Part shown: one piece after another, positions 1-6,209 of the stretch | Layout: the number at the start of each line of letters is the position of its first letter | How positions within the stretch are numbered: position 1 is the stretch's first letter | Origin: Synergistales bacterium Syner_01 | GTDB taxonomy: Bacteria > Synergistota > Synergistia > Synergistales > Aminobacteriaceae | DNA: 31,500 nt | Direction: 5' to 3' | Assembly: GCA_001604435.1 (NCBI GenBank) | Contig: LVBO01000142.1 | Span: 1 to 31,500, forward strand | Translations under genes and position numbers: made by a program | The notes under the pieces: model-generated | The model's database searches: none | Seen by the model: the letters and a program-made list of their open reading frames with translations, nothing else | What the model was told of the DNA's origin: nothing

Positions 1-59
1 TGGTAAGGCAGAGGACTGCAAATCCTTTATCCCCAGTTCGAATCTGGGTGCCGCCTCCA
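1..59 (+). tRNA. tRNA-Cys (GCA), 5' end outside window
   Basis: The window opens inside a tRNA. The anticodon loop CTGCAAA carries anticodon GCA (Cys), followed by a T-arm with the TTCGAAT loop, the acceptor 3' strand and an encoded CCA at 57-59. Roughly the first 15 bases (5' acceptor strand and part of the D-arm) lie before the window. It is the upstream member of a tRNA operon with tRNA-Asn, 13 nt away. Confidence 0.9.
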
Positions 60-72
60 ATTTTTTGTACAT

Positions 73-148
73 TCCTCGGTAGCTCAATCGGCAGAGCGGG
101 TGGCTGTTAACCACTAGGTTCGAGGTTCGAGTCCTCGCCGAGGAGCCA
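73..148 (+). tRNA. tRNA-Asn (GTT)
   Basis: Complete 76-nt cloverleaf. The acceptor strand TCCTCGG (73-79) pairs with CCGAGGA before discriminator G and encoded CCA (146-148). The anticodon loop CTGTTAA gives anticodon GTT (Asn). The T-loop TTCGAGT is standard. It is cotranscribed with the upstream tRNA-Cys and followed 10 nt later by a terminator hairpin. Confidence 0.95.
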
Positions 149-158
149 GAAAGTTTCC

Positions 159-197
159 AGGCCATTCTGGATTTTTCCGGAAGGCCTTTTTTGTTTT
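159..197 (+). terminator. Rho-independent terminator of the tRNA operon
   Basis: Outer stem AGGCC (159-163) pairs with GGCCT (about 183-187) and an inner CTGG/CCGG pairing encloses an AT-rich loop. A T-run (TTTTTTGTTTT) follows directly. It lies just after the CCA end of tRNA-Asn. Confidence 0.85.
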
Positions 198-306
198 AGT
201 CTTGCCGCGCGCGTACTTCCCTCGAAGAGAGCCGCTTACCGAAGTCTTTTTTCGGCGCGCTGGATCATCGGAATATACAGAAGAAGAAAAGAAGAGAGGT
301 GGATAT

Positions 307-471
307 ATGTTTAAAAAGCTAGTGTACATGGCCGGAAAACCATTCTGGCTCCTGCCCGAGGGCAGTCTGCTCGACGTCGAACAGCGCAACGGCCGTATCG
401 TCGATCCGGTTGTTTTCCGCAAGAAGAACGACGTCAGAAGCAACGAGAACACTCATCTGAGTATGAATTAG
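307..471 (+). CDS. Small protein of unknown function (54 aa)
   Basis: A 54-codon frame starts at ATG 307, 5-10 nt after the good ribosome binding site GAGAGGTGG. The frame extends upstream in sequence, but only this start has a ribosome binding site. The product begins MFKKLVYMAGKPFWLLPEG and ends in a polar Asn- and basic-rich tail. There is no signal peptide, clear membrane segment or Cys motif. It stands alone, bounded by the tRNA terminator upstream and its own hairpin terminator 40 nt downstream, which supports expression as a monocistronic unit. I do not recognise a family. Being real rests on the ribosome binding site and flanking terminators rather than on homology. Confidence 0.6.
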   Translation: MFKKLVYMAGKPFWLLPEGSLLDVEQRNGRIVDPVVFRKKNDVRSNENTHLSMN

Positions 472-510
472 TCCTTCCCATGCGGGAAGCGCACTGAATA
501 CAGATCGATG

Positions 511-552
511 GACAGGCTCCGGGTTTTCCGGGGCCTGTCTTGTTCTTTTCCT
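511..552 (+). terminator. Rho-independent terminator after the 54-aa gene
   Basis: Stem GACAGGC-t-CCGG (511-522) pairs with CCGG-g-GCCTGTC around a TTTT-type loop. The following tract is T-rich (TTGTTCTTTTCC). It separates the small gene from the response regulator downstream. Confidence 0.85.
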
Positions 553-749
553 TTCGAGCTCCGGACAAGATTCCGCACGGTCCGATTCCCCGCTACAGCG
601 CCCTGCATTCGCAGCGAACCAAGCCTGCCTTTAAGAGCATGATACAATATAAAACACATAACCTGTTTGTTCCCTCTGCGATTTTGGATTTAGAATTTGA
701 ATCTCCCGAGGTCGGGCTATGGTCCAAGTGCGGTCGGGGAAGTCACGTA

Positions 750-1715
750 ATGAGGATGTGCGCCGTGAGAATACTGATAGCTGAAGACGATCTGACATCT
801 CGCAAAATTCTCTCAGGAGTGCTCCGTAAGATCGGCCACGAGGTCCTGGAAACGGTGGATGGTTTCGCTGCGTGGACGGAGCTGCAAAAAACGGGCGGCC
901 CGAAGCTGGCGATTCTCGACTGGATGATGCCGGAGATGGAAGGGCTGGACGTGGTGCGCAAGGTGCGCGCCCTGGATATCGAAAAGCCACCGTACATCAT
1001 CATGCTGACCACCAGGGGAGAGAAGTCGGACATCATCGCCGGACTGGATGCCGGAGCGAACGATTATCTCTCCAAACCGTTCGACACAGGAGAACTCCAG
1101 GCGCGCGTCGAGGTGGGCCGCCGTATGATCGAACTGCAGGACGCGCTTGTCGAAAGCAGAAAGGCGCTCGCCTACGAAGCCTCTCATGATCCGCTGACCA
1201 AGTTGGCCAACCGGAGGGCTGTTCTGGAGTATCTGGAATTGCAAATGGTTTCCGCGAGGGAGAACGGGGATATTCTGACGGCGGGAATGTGCGACATCGA
1301 CCATTTCAAGAAAGTGAACGACACTTGGGGTCATCAGGTGGGCGACGATGTGTTGTGCGAGCTCGCCCATCTTCTGCGCGAAAGCGTCGAGGGGAGAGGG
1401 GCGGCGGGCCGTATGGGAGGAGAGGAGTTTCTGCTGGTTCTCCGGATGAAGCCGGGGGGCGATTTCATGGGGGAATACGCTGCGATCTGCGCACGGATAG
1501 CCGCAACGCCTCTGAAGACGCGGGCGGGCGATATCCCTGTGACCGTCAGTATAGGGGTTTCATGCGCGTCGGGAAAAAGCAGCGTGGACGCTATACTGGG
1601 TCCGGCGGACGCCGCTCTTTACAGCGCGAAGGCGGGTGGACGGAACAGAGCCGTCTTCGCTTCGCTCGAAAACGAAGAGAATGCCGAAACATCCGACTGC
1701 CCGCGCTCGGAATAG
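750..1715 (+). CDS. Response regulator with diguanylate cyclase output (REC-GGDEF)
   Basis: A 321-aa cytoplasmic two-component output protein predicted to make cyclic di-GMP from two GTP when phosphorylated. The receiver domain (about 5-125) has the acidic pair D13/D14, phospho-acceptor D57 (LDWMMP), T87 and K109 (SKPF). A short helical linker leads to the GGDEF domain (about 142-305), with D182 in CDIDHFK and the active-site loop GGEEF at 223-227. The inhibitory RxxD I-site expected just before the loop is absent (E214-G-R-G217), so product inhibition of the usual kind seems unlikely. ATG 750 is chosen because GGGGAAG lies 7 nt upstream and the receiver begins right after it; an in-frame ATG at 756 is the alternative. 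A -10-like TACAAT at 643-648 may belong to its promoter. No partner kinase is adjacent. Confidence 0.9.
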   Translation: MRMCAVRILIAEDDLTSRKILSGVLRKIGHEVLETVDGFAAWTELQKTGGPKLAILDWMMPEMEGLDVVRKVRALDIEKPPYIIMLTTRGEKSDIIAGLDAGANDYLSKPFDTGELQARVEVGRRMIELQDALVESRKALAYEASHDPLTKLANRRAVLEYLELQMVSARENGDILTAGMCDIDHFKKVNDTWGHQVGDDVLCELAHLLRESVEGRGAAGRMGGEEFLLVLRMKPGGDFMGEYAAICARIAATPLKTRAGDIPVTVSIGVSCASGKSSVDAILGPADAALYSAKAGGRNRAVFASLENEENAETSDCPRSE

Positions 1716-1727
1716 CACCGCCGCGGG

Positions 1728-1760
1728 AAAAAAGAAGAGCCTTCCCTTACGGAGAGGCTC
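1728..1760 (-). terminator. Rho-independent terminator of the MarR-GNAT gene
   Basis: Read on the minus strand, stem GAGCCT pairs with AGGCTC (1760-1737) with inner CC/GG pairs and a GTAAG loop, followed by TTCTTTTTT (1736-1728). It starts 8 nt past the stop codon of the minus-strand gene. It may also end the convergent diguanylate cyclase transcript, although no T-run is seen in that direction. Confidence 0.8.
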
Positions 1761-1768
1761 CTCGGCTC

Positions 1769-2722
1769 TTAGACCATTTCGACCTCTTCGTCCGGGTCGA
1801 AGAGAAGAATGTCCCACCGCTCTTCGGTCAGTTCGCGCCCCCATATCGTGTGCGCGACTTCCTCGGTGGGGGAGAATCCGTACATCTCGTAGAGATGACG
1901 CGCGTTCCGAAGCTCGGAAAACGTCCACAGGAAGATCCTGTGATACAGGTTCATCCGGCAGAAATCCAAAGTCTCCTCCATCAGACGTCTTCCCACTCCC
2001 ATGCCGCGGAACTCCGGCTCCACAAGGAACCAGCGGAGCTGGGCAACCCGTTCTTCGACATGGTCGATGGCGATGGAGCCGACGACCGAACCGCCGTTCG
2101 TCGCGACCCACGCCTGCCCCATGCCGTTTTCCCTGTTCTTCAGAAAACGCGCCATCCCTTCGAAGAGGTAGGATTCGAACGACGCGTCGAAAGCGTACTG
2201 CTTGCTGTAAAACTCCATGTGGCGTGCGACGACCGTGCCGAGTTCGCCCGGAGATACGGTACGTACTTCGAGTTCAAGCGGAGTTTTCGTCAAAAGCGAG
2301 CGAATACTTTCCATAGAGCGCAAGAGCGCTGCGGTTTCTCTCTCCGAAAGGGGGGAAATAAGATCCGCCGCTTTCTTGTCCGACGCCTTTTCAAGAGAGG
2401 CGAGCACTCGTTCGCCGTGTTCGGTCAGCCTGAGCAGATACGCTCTCCCATCGAGCGGCGACCGCTCCTTCGTCAGCAGTTCATCCTGTTCGAAACGGCG
2501 GACTATCCTGCTCAAGTATCCGGGGTCGAGGTCAAGTTCCCTGTTGATTTCGCTTGCCGTAGGATTTTCCGAGTGTTTGATCTCGAAGAGGACTCTCACC
2601 TCGGCCAGGGAGAAGGGGCTGTTCAGCACCGACTGGTTCACGGCGCCTATGATCCGGGTATAAAACCGGTTGAAAGAACGTATCCTCTGCGTAATTTCGT
2701 GCGGGTTCTCTTTCACTTCCAT
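1769..2722 (-). CDS. MarR-family regulator fused to a GNAT acetyltransferase
   Basis: About 317 aa in two domains. Residues 10-145 form a MarR-type winged helix: helices around SLAEVRVLFEI, a recognition region LDPGYLSRIVRRFEQDELL, and a wing ending SPLDGRAYLLRLTEHG. Residues 155-315 form a GNAT N-acetyltransferase with acetyl-CoA pyrophosphate loop RGMGVGRR (240-247) after the beta-4 strand LRWFLVEPEF. This MarR-GNAT architecture is a known fusion. The GNAT substrate is unknown and could be a small molecule or a protein. ATG 2722 is preferred; a GTG lies one codon upstream at 2725, too close to the AAAGGAAG ribosome binding site. The promoter is overlapped by a palindrome, implying autorepression. 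Monocistronic, with its own terminator. Confidence 0.9.
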   Translation of the reverse strand: MEVKENPHEITQRIRSFNRFYTRIIGAVNQSVLNSPFSLAEVRVLFEIKHSENPTASEINRELDLDPGYLSRIVRRFEQDELLTKERSPLDGRAYLLRLTEHGERVLASLEKASDKKAADLISPLSERETAALLRSMESIRSLLTKTPLELEVRTVSPGELGTVVARHMEFYSKQYAFDASFESYLFEGMARFLKNRENGMGQAWVATNGGSVVGSIAIDHVEERVAQLRWFLVEPEFRGMGVGRRLMEETLDFCRMNLYHRIFLWTFSELRNARHLYEMYGFSPTEEVAHTIWGRELTEERWDILLFDPDEEVEMV

Positions 2723-2753
2723 CACTTCCTTTCGTTTAGGATTTTCACTCTGT

Positions 2754-2772
2754 AATGATATTTCGTATCATT
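2754..2772. promoter_or_regulatory. Palindromic operator overlapping the -10 box
   Basis: A perfect 7-bp inverted repeat AATGATA-TTTCG-TATCATT covers the whole -10 hexamer of the MarR-GNAT promoter and part of the spacer. Its size and AT-rich character fit a MarR dimer site. Binding there would block RNA polymerase, so negative autoregulation is the simplest reading (inference). Confidence 0.65.
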
Positions 2773-2783
2773 GATGATGTCAA
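2755..2783 (-). promoter_or_regulatory. Sigma-70 promoter of the MarR-GNAT gene
   Basis: On the minus strand, -35 TTGACA (2783-2778) and -10 TATCAT (2760-2755) are separated by exactly 17 bp. The predicted transcription start lies about 25 nt before the start codon, leaving a short leader holding the ribosome binding site. Confidence 0.8.
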
Positions 2784-2866
2784 GCAAATTATCGTCTGTT
2801 TGGAAGAAGTTTTGACGAAAATACATCCTTTCCGGTGAGGAGTATAGGGGGGTGTATGCACATATA

Positions 2867-4141
2867 TCATCGGTGCTTCGTCAAGTCCTTCAGATGTTGG
2901 AGTTTTTCGGGAGAGATATTCCCCGAGAGGAATGAGGAGTAGGCCGTCTTATTGTGGAGTAGCGGTTCGCGCCGCAGTTCAGGGAGGGAAGAGGCGGCTT
3001 CCTCGAACGAGGGCGTTCCCGGTACCGGGGAGAATTCCGCAAGCTTCGACCGCGCTCCGCACGATTCGACGAAGCGTATCGATTCTTCCACCGAGGCTGT
3101 TGACTGTCCGGGAAGGCCGGCGAGAATGTATGTTTCCATCTGTTCGGAGGCGAACCCCGCTTTCGTCAGATTGTGAAGGGCGCGCCGAAACTCTTCCCCG
3201 GACGTCTTGCCGGAGCCCTTTCGCTGAAAGGAGGGGTCGCTGCTTTCGAGGCTCAGGCGCAGAGTTTGAAACCCTGTCCGCTTGAGGACGGCGGCGCAGC
3301 GTTCGTCGATTTCCCGGACGTGGAGCCCGTTCGGCGTATGGTATCGGACGCCGGGGAAGCGAGAAACGAGCTCTTCGCAGAGCGGATAGAAGCGCCGTTC
3401 CTTGTCGATCAGCAGCGCGTCGTCGTAGAATGCCGCGTCGCGCACTCCGTCGAGGGAGAACTGAAAAGCGGCGTCGCCAAGCGTCTCGGAAAGGTCCCTC
3501 TCGATGAACTTCGGGAAGAGCAGCTTGGAGGCGCAGTAGTCGCAAGAGAGCGGGCAGCCGAACGACGTCAAAAGCGGCGCGTACCCCGGCTCTTGGTACA
3601 GCTCCATCGCCGGGCGGATAAAGGGGATGTCCGGCAGGACGTCCTGTACGATGTCCGCTCCCGACTTCCCGGCGTGTTCGGGACAGAGCCGGGCGTAAAC
3701 GCCTCCCAGAAGGACGGGTACGTCGGGGAAGACCTCCTTCGTCAGCTCGACGGCGCGAAAAACGCCCTCGTACCAGTAGGTCATTCCGGACGTGACCATG
3801 ACGTAGTCCGGACGCGGGAGCGCGCGCAGCCGCCGGAGGATCTCCGCGTCGTCCAGCCCGAATCTGTGGTAGCGGCGGGGAATGTTCCGGAAGGGGGCCG
3901 GTTTGGGGATTTCCTTCCGGAGGAGCTTTCGGCGTCCGAAGGAGAGCCGCTCGCCGGAGCCTTCCGCGATGCAGTCGAGAAGGTGGACCGTGTTCCTCCG
4001 TCTCCGGAGAGCGTCGAGGAGAAAGAGGAGCCCGAGCGGTTTCGCCCACAGGTCGAAAAACGTGAAGTCGAAGACGGGGGGATTGATCCCGAGGATGGTC
4101 GCTCCCCGAAGTTCTCTGAGAAACGGCGTAGCGTCCGCCAT
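2867..4141 (-). CDS. Radical SAM protein with N-terminal cobalamin-binding-like domain
   Basis: 424 aa. The [4Fe-4S]-AdoMet motif CxxxCxxC is at C196, C200 and C203 (FGCPLSCDYC). The TIM-barrel core continues with a YDDALL strand, SLESSDPSFQRKG (AdoMet-contact region) and AGLPGQ. Residues 1-185 resemble the Rossmann-like B12-binding domain common in this family (ILGINPPVFDF, VMVTSGMTYWYEG, LLGGVYARLCPEH), but the DxHxxG cobalamin ligand motif is not evident, so B12 use is doubtful. The reaction is unknown; members carry out methylations, methylthiolations or ring chemistry. ATG 4141 has a weak ribosome binding site (GGAAAAGAG). It stands alone, divergent from thiT. No terminator is evident downstream. 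Confidence 0.85.
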   Translation of the reverse strand: MADATPFLRELRGATILGINPPVFDFTFFDLWAKPLGLLFLLDALRRRRNTVHLLDCIAEGSGERLSFGRRKLLRKEIPKPAPFRNIPRRYHRFGLDDAEILRRLRALPRPDYVMVTSGMTYWYEGVFRAVELTKEVFPDVPVLLGGVYARLCPEHAGKSGADIVQDVLPDIPFIRPAMELYQEPGYAPLLTSFGCPLSCDYCASKLLFPKFIERDLSETLGDAAFQFSLDGVRDAAFYDDALLIDKERRFYPLCEELVSRFPGVRYHTPNGLHVREIDERCAAVLKRTGFQTLRLSLESSDPSFQRKGSGKTSGEEFRRALHNLTKAGFASEQMETYILAGLPGQSTASVEESIRFVESCGARSKLAEFSPVPGTPSFEEAASSLPELRREPLLHNKTAYSSFLSGNISPEKLQHLKDLTKHR

Positions 4142-4265
4142 GCATGATCAGCTCTTTTCCGAAGATATGGAGGAAGTCTTGGCGGCTTCTCCCCCTTTAA
4201 TGATACCATCGCGCCGACGGCGCCACGTCGGCGAACCTCTCCCCGTGCAGAGAGTCCGGCCGTTT

Positions 4266-4295
4266 TTGACAGTATTTCTCGGCAAGGTGTATAAT
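4266..4295 (+). promoter_or_regulatory. Promoter of the thiT riboswitch transcript
   Basis: Consensus -35 TTGACA (4266-4271) and -10 TATAAT (4290-4295) with an 18-bp spacer. The expected start is near 4302, just before the first pairing strand of the TPP aptamer. Confidence 0.85.
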
Positions 4296-4305
4296 TGCTG
4301 CGTTC

Positions 4306-4397
4306 GCATCGGGGGAGTCCGCAACGGACTGAGAGGGGGGTGTTCGTCCCCCGACTCCTGGAACCTGATCCGGGTCATGCCGGCGAAGGGAAGGTGC
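4306..4397 (+). ncRNA. TPP riboswitch (THI element)
   Basis: The aptamer shows the conserved core segments of the class: GGGGGAGTCC, CTGAGAGGG (4328-4336), ACCTGATCCGGGTCATGCC and GCGAAGGGAA (4384-4392). P1 can form between GCATC (4306-4310) and GGTGC (4393-4397); an accessory stem uses GGGGGG/CCCCC around the loop near 4345. It binds thiamine pyrophosphate and should turn off the downstream thiamine transporter gene when TPP is plentiful. Confidence 0.95.
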
Positions 4398-4399
4398 CG

Positions 4400-4440
4400 C
4401 TTTCAGGGACATTCCACCGATGAAAAGCTGAAAGGAGGAG
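4400..4440 (+). promoter_or_regulatory. Putative riboswitch expression platform masking the thiT RBS
   Basis: CTTTCAG (4400-4406) is perfectly complementary to CTGAAAG (4428-4434), whose last base is the first G of the ribosome binding site GGAGGAG (4434-4440). No T-run follows any hairpin before the ATG at 4447, so control is probably at translation start rather than by termination (inference). Confidence 0.5.
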
Positions 4441-4446
4441 TGTTCC

Positions 4447-4962
4447 ATGTTTCATGTCCGCAACACCATTCTCGTCGAAGGCGCTCTTGCAGTCGCCCTC
4501 TCCGTTGTGTTCTCGGCGCTTCGCCTCTGGACGATGCCCCAGGGAGGCTCCATCACCCTCGAAATGCTTCCGATTTTTCTCTTCGCCCTCAGGCGGGGCG
4601 GAAAAGCAGGGTTGGCGGCGGGAGCCGTCTCGGGGGTCATGCAGCTCATCACCGGCGGGTACATCGTGCACCCCGCGCAGGCCCTTCTTGACTATCCGAT
4701 CGCGTTCGGCGTCCTCGGCGTGACGGGTTTCTTCAAGAACCGTCCTCTCTGGCTGGGAATTACGCTCGGCGGCTCGCTCCGCTTCTTCTGCCACGTGCTC
4801 TCCGGAGTCGTCTTCTTCGGCTCGTTCGCCCCGGAAGGGACGAACGTCTGGGTGTACTCCGCAGTCTACAACGGCTCGTTCATGGCGCCGACGCTCGTCG
4901 TCTGCGGCGTGCTCGCCTATCTTATCTGGCCCAGGCTTAGGAGGGTGGGGGCGGAGGAATAA
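4447..4962 (+). CDS. thiT: ECF thiamine transporter substrate-binding component ThiT
   Basis: 171 aa, six hydrophobic segments, the usual length for the S-component ThiT of energy-coupling-factor transporters. It binds thiamine outside the cytoplasmic membrane and works with a shared EcfT/EcfA1/EcfA2 module not present in this window. Family signatures are visible: GGSITLEMLPIF (33-44), HPAQALLDYPIAF (75-87), RFFCHVLSGVVFFG (112-125) and YNGSFM (141-146), which line the thiamine pocket in the family. ATG 4447 has a strong AAAGGAGGAG ribosome binding site 6 nt upstream. A TPP riboswitch directly upstream confirms the vitamin specificity. Its 3' end overlaps the convergent mutY by 26 bp. Confidence 0.95.
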   Translation: MFHVRNTILVEGALAVALSVVFSALRLWTMPQGGSITLEMLPIFLFALRRGGKAGLAAGAVSGVMQLITGGYIVHPAQALLDYPIAFGVLGVTGFFKNRPLWLGITLGGSLRFFCHVLSGVVFFGSFAPEGTNVWVYSAVYNGSFMAPTLVVCGVLAYLIWPRLRRVGAEE

Positions 4963-6019
4963 TCCCCTCGCCGAAAAGCCGCTCCCGTATCTTTCCGCTC
5001 CCGGCGGGCAGAGTCGCCGCCGCCAGTTCCGACGGATTTGCCCACCTGCCGTTCACAGCTTCGAGGTCGCCGGGGGAGTGCAGCCGTACAATCCGGACTG
5101 CGAGGCGAAGACGCCACTTCGTAAAGGAGCAGCGGACTTCGCCGCCGCAGTTCGCATCGCTTCTCCGCGCCAGTTCCGTCAACGGCGATTCCTGCTCCGC
5201 CGGCGGCGCGCTCCAGGGAAACTCCTCGAAGTTCGCCCACAGCCCCGCGGGGGGGCGTCTTCGCAGAAAAACGCGATCTCCGGACACGAAGACTGCTAGG
5301 AGTCCTTCGAGGCTCTCCGACTTCGTCCGCCGGGAGAGTACCGGGCGTTCGAGGGCGCTTCCCCGAAGTCGCGCGAGGCAGAGGAACTCGAGCGGACACT
5401 CTCCGCACAGGGGCGACGTCGGCGCGCAGAGCGTCGCGCCGAGTTCCATGATCGCGGAGTTGAAGTCTCCCGGACGATCCGCCGGGAGCATTCGTTCGAA
5501 GGCGCTCAGGACGGTTTTCTCCCCCACCCTTCGGTCGACCGGCTCTTGAAGGTCGAGCAGGCGGGAGAAGACGCGCTTTCCGTTGGCGTCGAGGGCGGGG
5601 ACGCGAAGACCGAAGGCGATGCTCGCCACTGCCGCGGCGGTGTAGGGACCGACTCCCGGAAGGGCGCGCAGCTCCTCGAAGGACGCTGGAAGCGTGGCGA
5701 ATCCGCGCTCTTGCAGCAGCCGCGCCGCGCGCAGCAGGTTCCTCGCCCTGGAGTAATACCCGAGTCCCTCCCATGCCTTGAGGACCTCCTCGTCTTCCGC
5801 CTCGGCGAGCGAGCGCAGCGTGGGAAAGGCACGCATCCAGCGGCGATGGTACTCCACCCCTCGTGCGGCCTGAGTCTGCTGGAGCATCACCTCCGAGATC
5901 CAGACGGCGTACGGATCGTTCGTCTCCCGCCATGGGAAGGGCCGCCGGCAGGCGTCGTACCAGCGGAGCAGCGGCGGAGCTCCTTCTTCCAGAGTGATCT
6001 TCGGCGAACCGTGTACCAT
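4937..6019 (-). CDS. mutY: A/G-specific adenine glycosylase MutY
   Basis: 360 aa, typical length. Base-excision repair enzyme removing adenine mispaired with 8-oxoguanine. The catalytic Glu is E43 (SEVMLQQTQ); the helix-hairpin-helix LPGVGPYTAAAVASIAFG (120-137) is followed by catalytic D144 (ALDANGKRV). The [4Fe-4S] ligands are C198, C205, C208 and C214 in C-x6-C-x2-C-x5-C spacing. Residues about 235-350 form the NUDIX-like 8-oxoG recognition domain, ending in a Pro-rich tail. ATG 6019 is chosen because AAGGAGG sits 6 nt upstream; the open frame continues to 6079 but with weaker starts. Convergent with thiT (26-bp overlap) and divergent from glgB. Confidence 0.95.
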   Translation of the reverse strand: MVHGSPKITLEEGAPPLLRWYDACRRPFPWRETNDPYAVWISEVMLQQTQAARGVEYHRRWMRAFPTLRSLAEAEDEEVLKAWEGLGYYSRARNLLRAARLLQERGFATLPASFEELRALPGVGPYTAAAVASIAFGLRVPALDANGKRVFSRLLDLQEPVDRRVGEKTVLSAFERMLPADRPGDFNSAIMELGATLCAPTSPLCGECPLEFLCLARLRGSALERPVLSRRTKSESLEGLLAVFVSGDRVFLRRRPPAGLWANFEEFPWSAPPAEQESPLTELARRSDANCGGEVRCSFTKWRLRLAVRIVRLHSPGDLEAVNGRWANPSELAAATLPAGSGKIRERLFGEGIIPPPPPS

Positions 6020-6069
6020 GCGGCGCCTCCTTCCTTCTTGATCTCTTCGTTTTTCTTCCATAGAGCATA

Positions 6070-6098
6070 TGTATAACATGGAGCGTCATAGGGTACAA
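6070..6098 (-). promoter_or_regulatory. Putative mutY promoter
   Basis: On the minus strand, -35 TTGTAC (6098-6093) and -10 TATACA (6075-6070) are 17 bp apart. The start of transcription would be about 40 nt before the mutY ATG at 6019. On the opposite strand, TACAAT (6094-6099) could act as a -10 for glgB, giving overlapping divergent promoters; no good -35 is seen for that one. Confidence 0.5.
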
Positions 6099-6148
6099 TA
6101 CGAGGGGAGTATTCCGGACATTCCACCGGTTCAGAAAAGGCCCCGGCC

Positions 6149-6188
6149 ATAGAGGCTTTCCCCCCGTTCGTTCGAGGGGGCGCTCTAT
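6149..6188 (+). promoter_or_regulatory. Strong leader hairpin upstream of glgB
   Basis: ATAGAG (6149-6154) pairs with CTCTAT (6183-6188) and CCCCC (6161-6165) with GGGGG (6176-6180), around a GTTCGTTCGA loop. No T-run follows, so it is not an intrinsic terminator. It ends about 8 nt before the glgB ribosome binding site AGAAGGAGG and may stabilise the mRNA or affect initiation. Confidence 0.5.
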
Positions 6189-6209
6189 CCCGCAGAAGGA
6201 GGAACGAAA

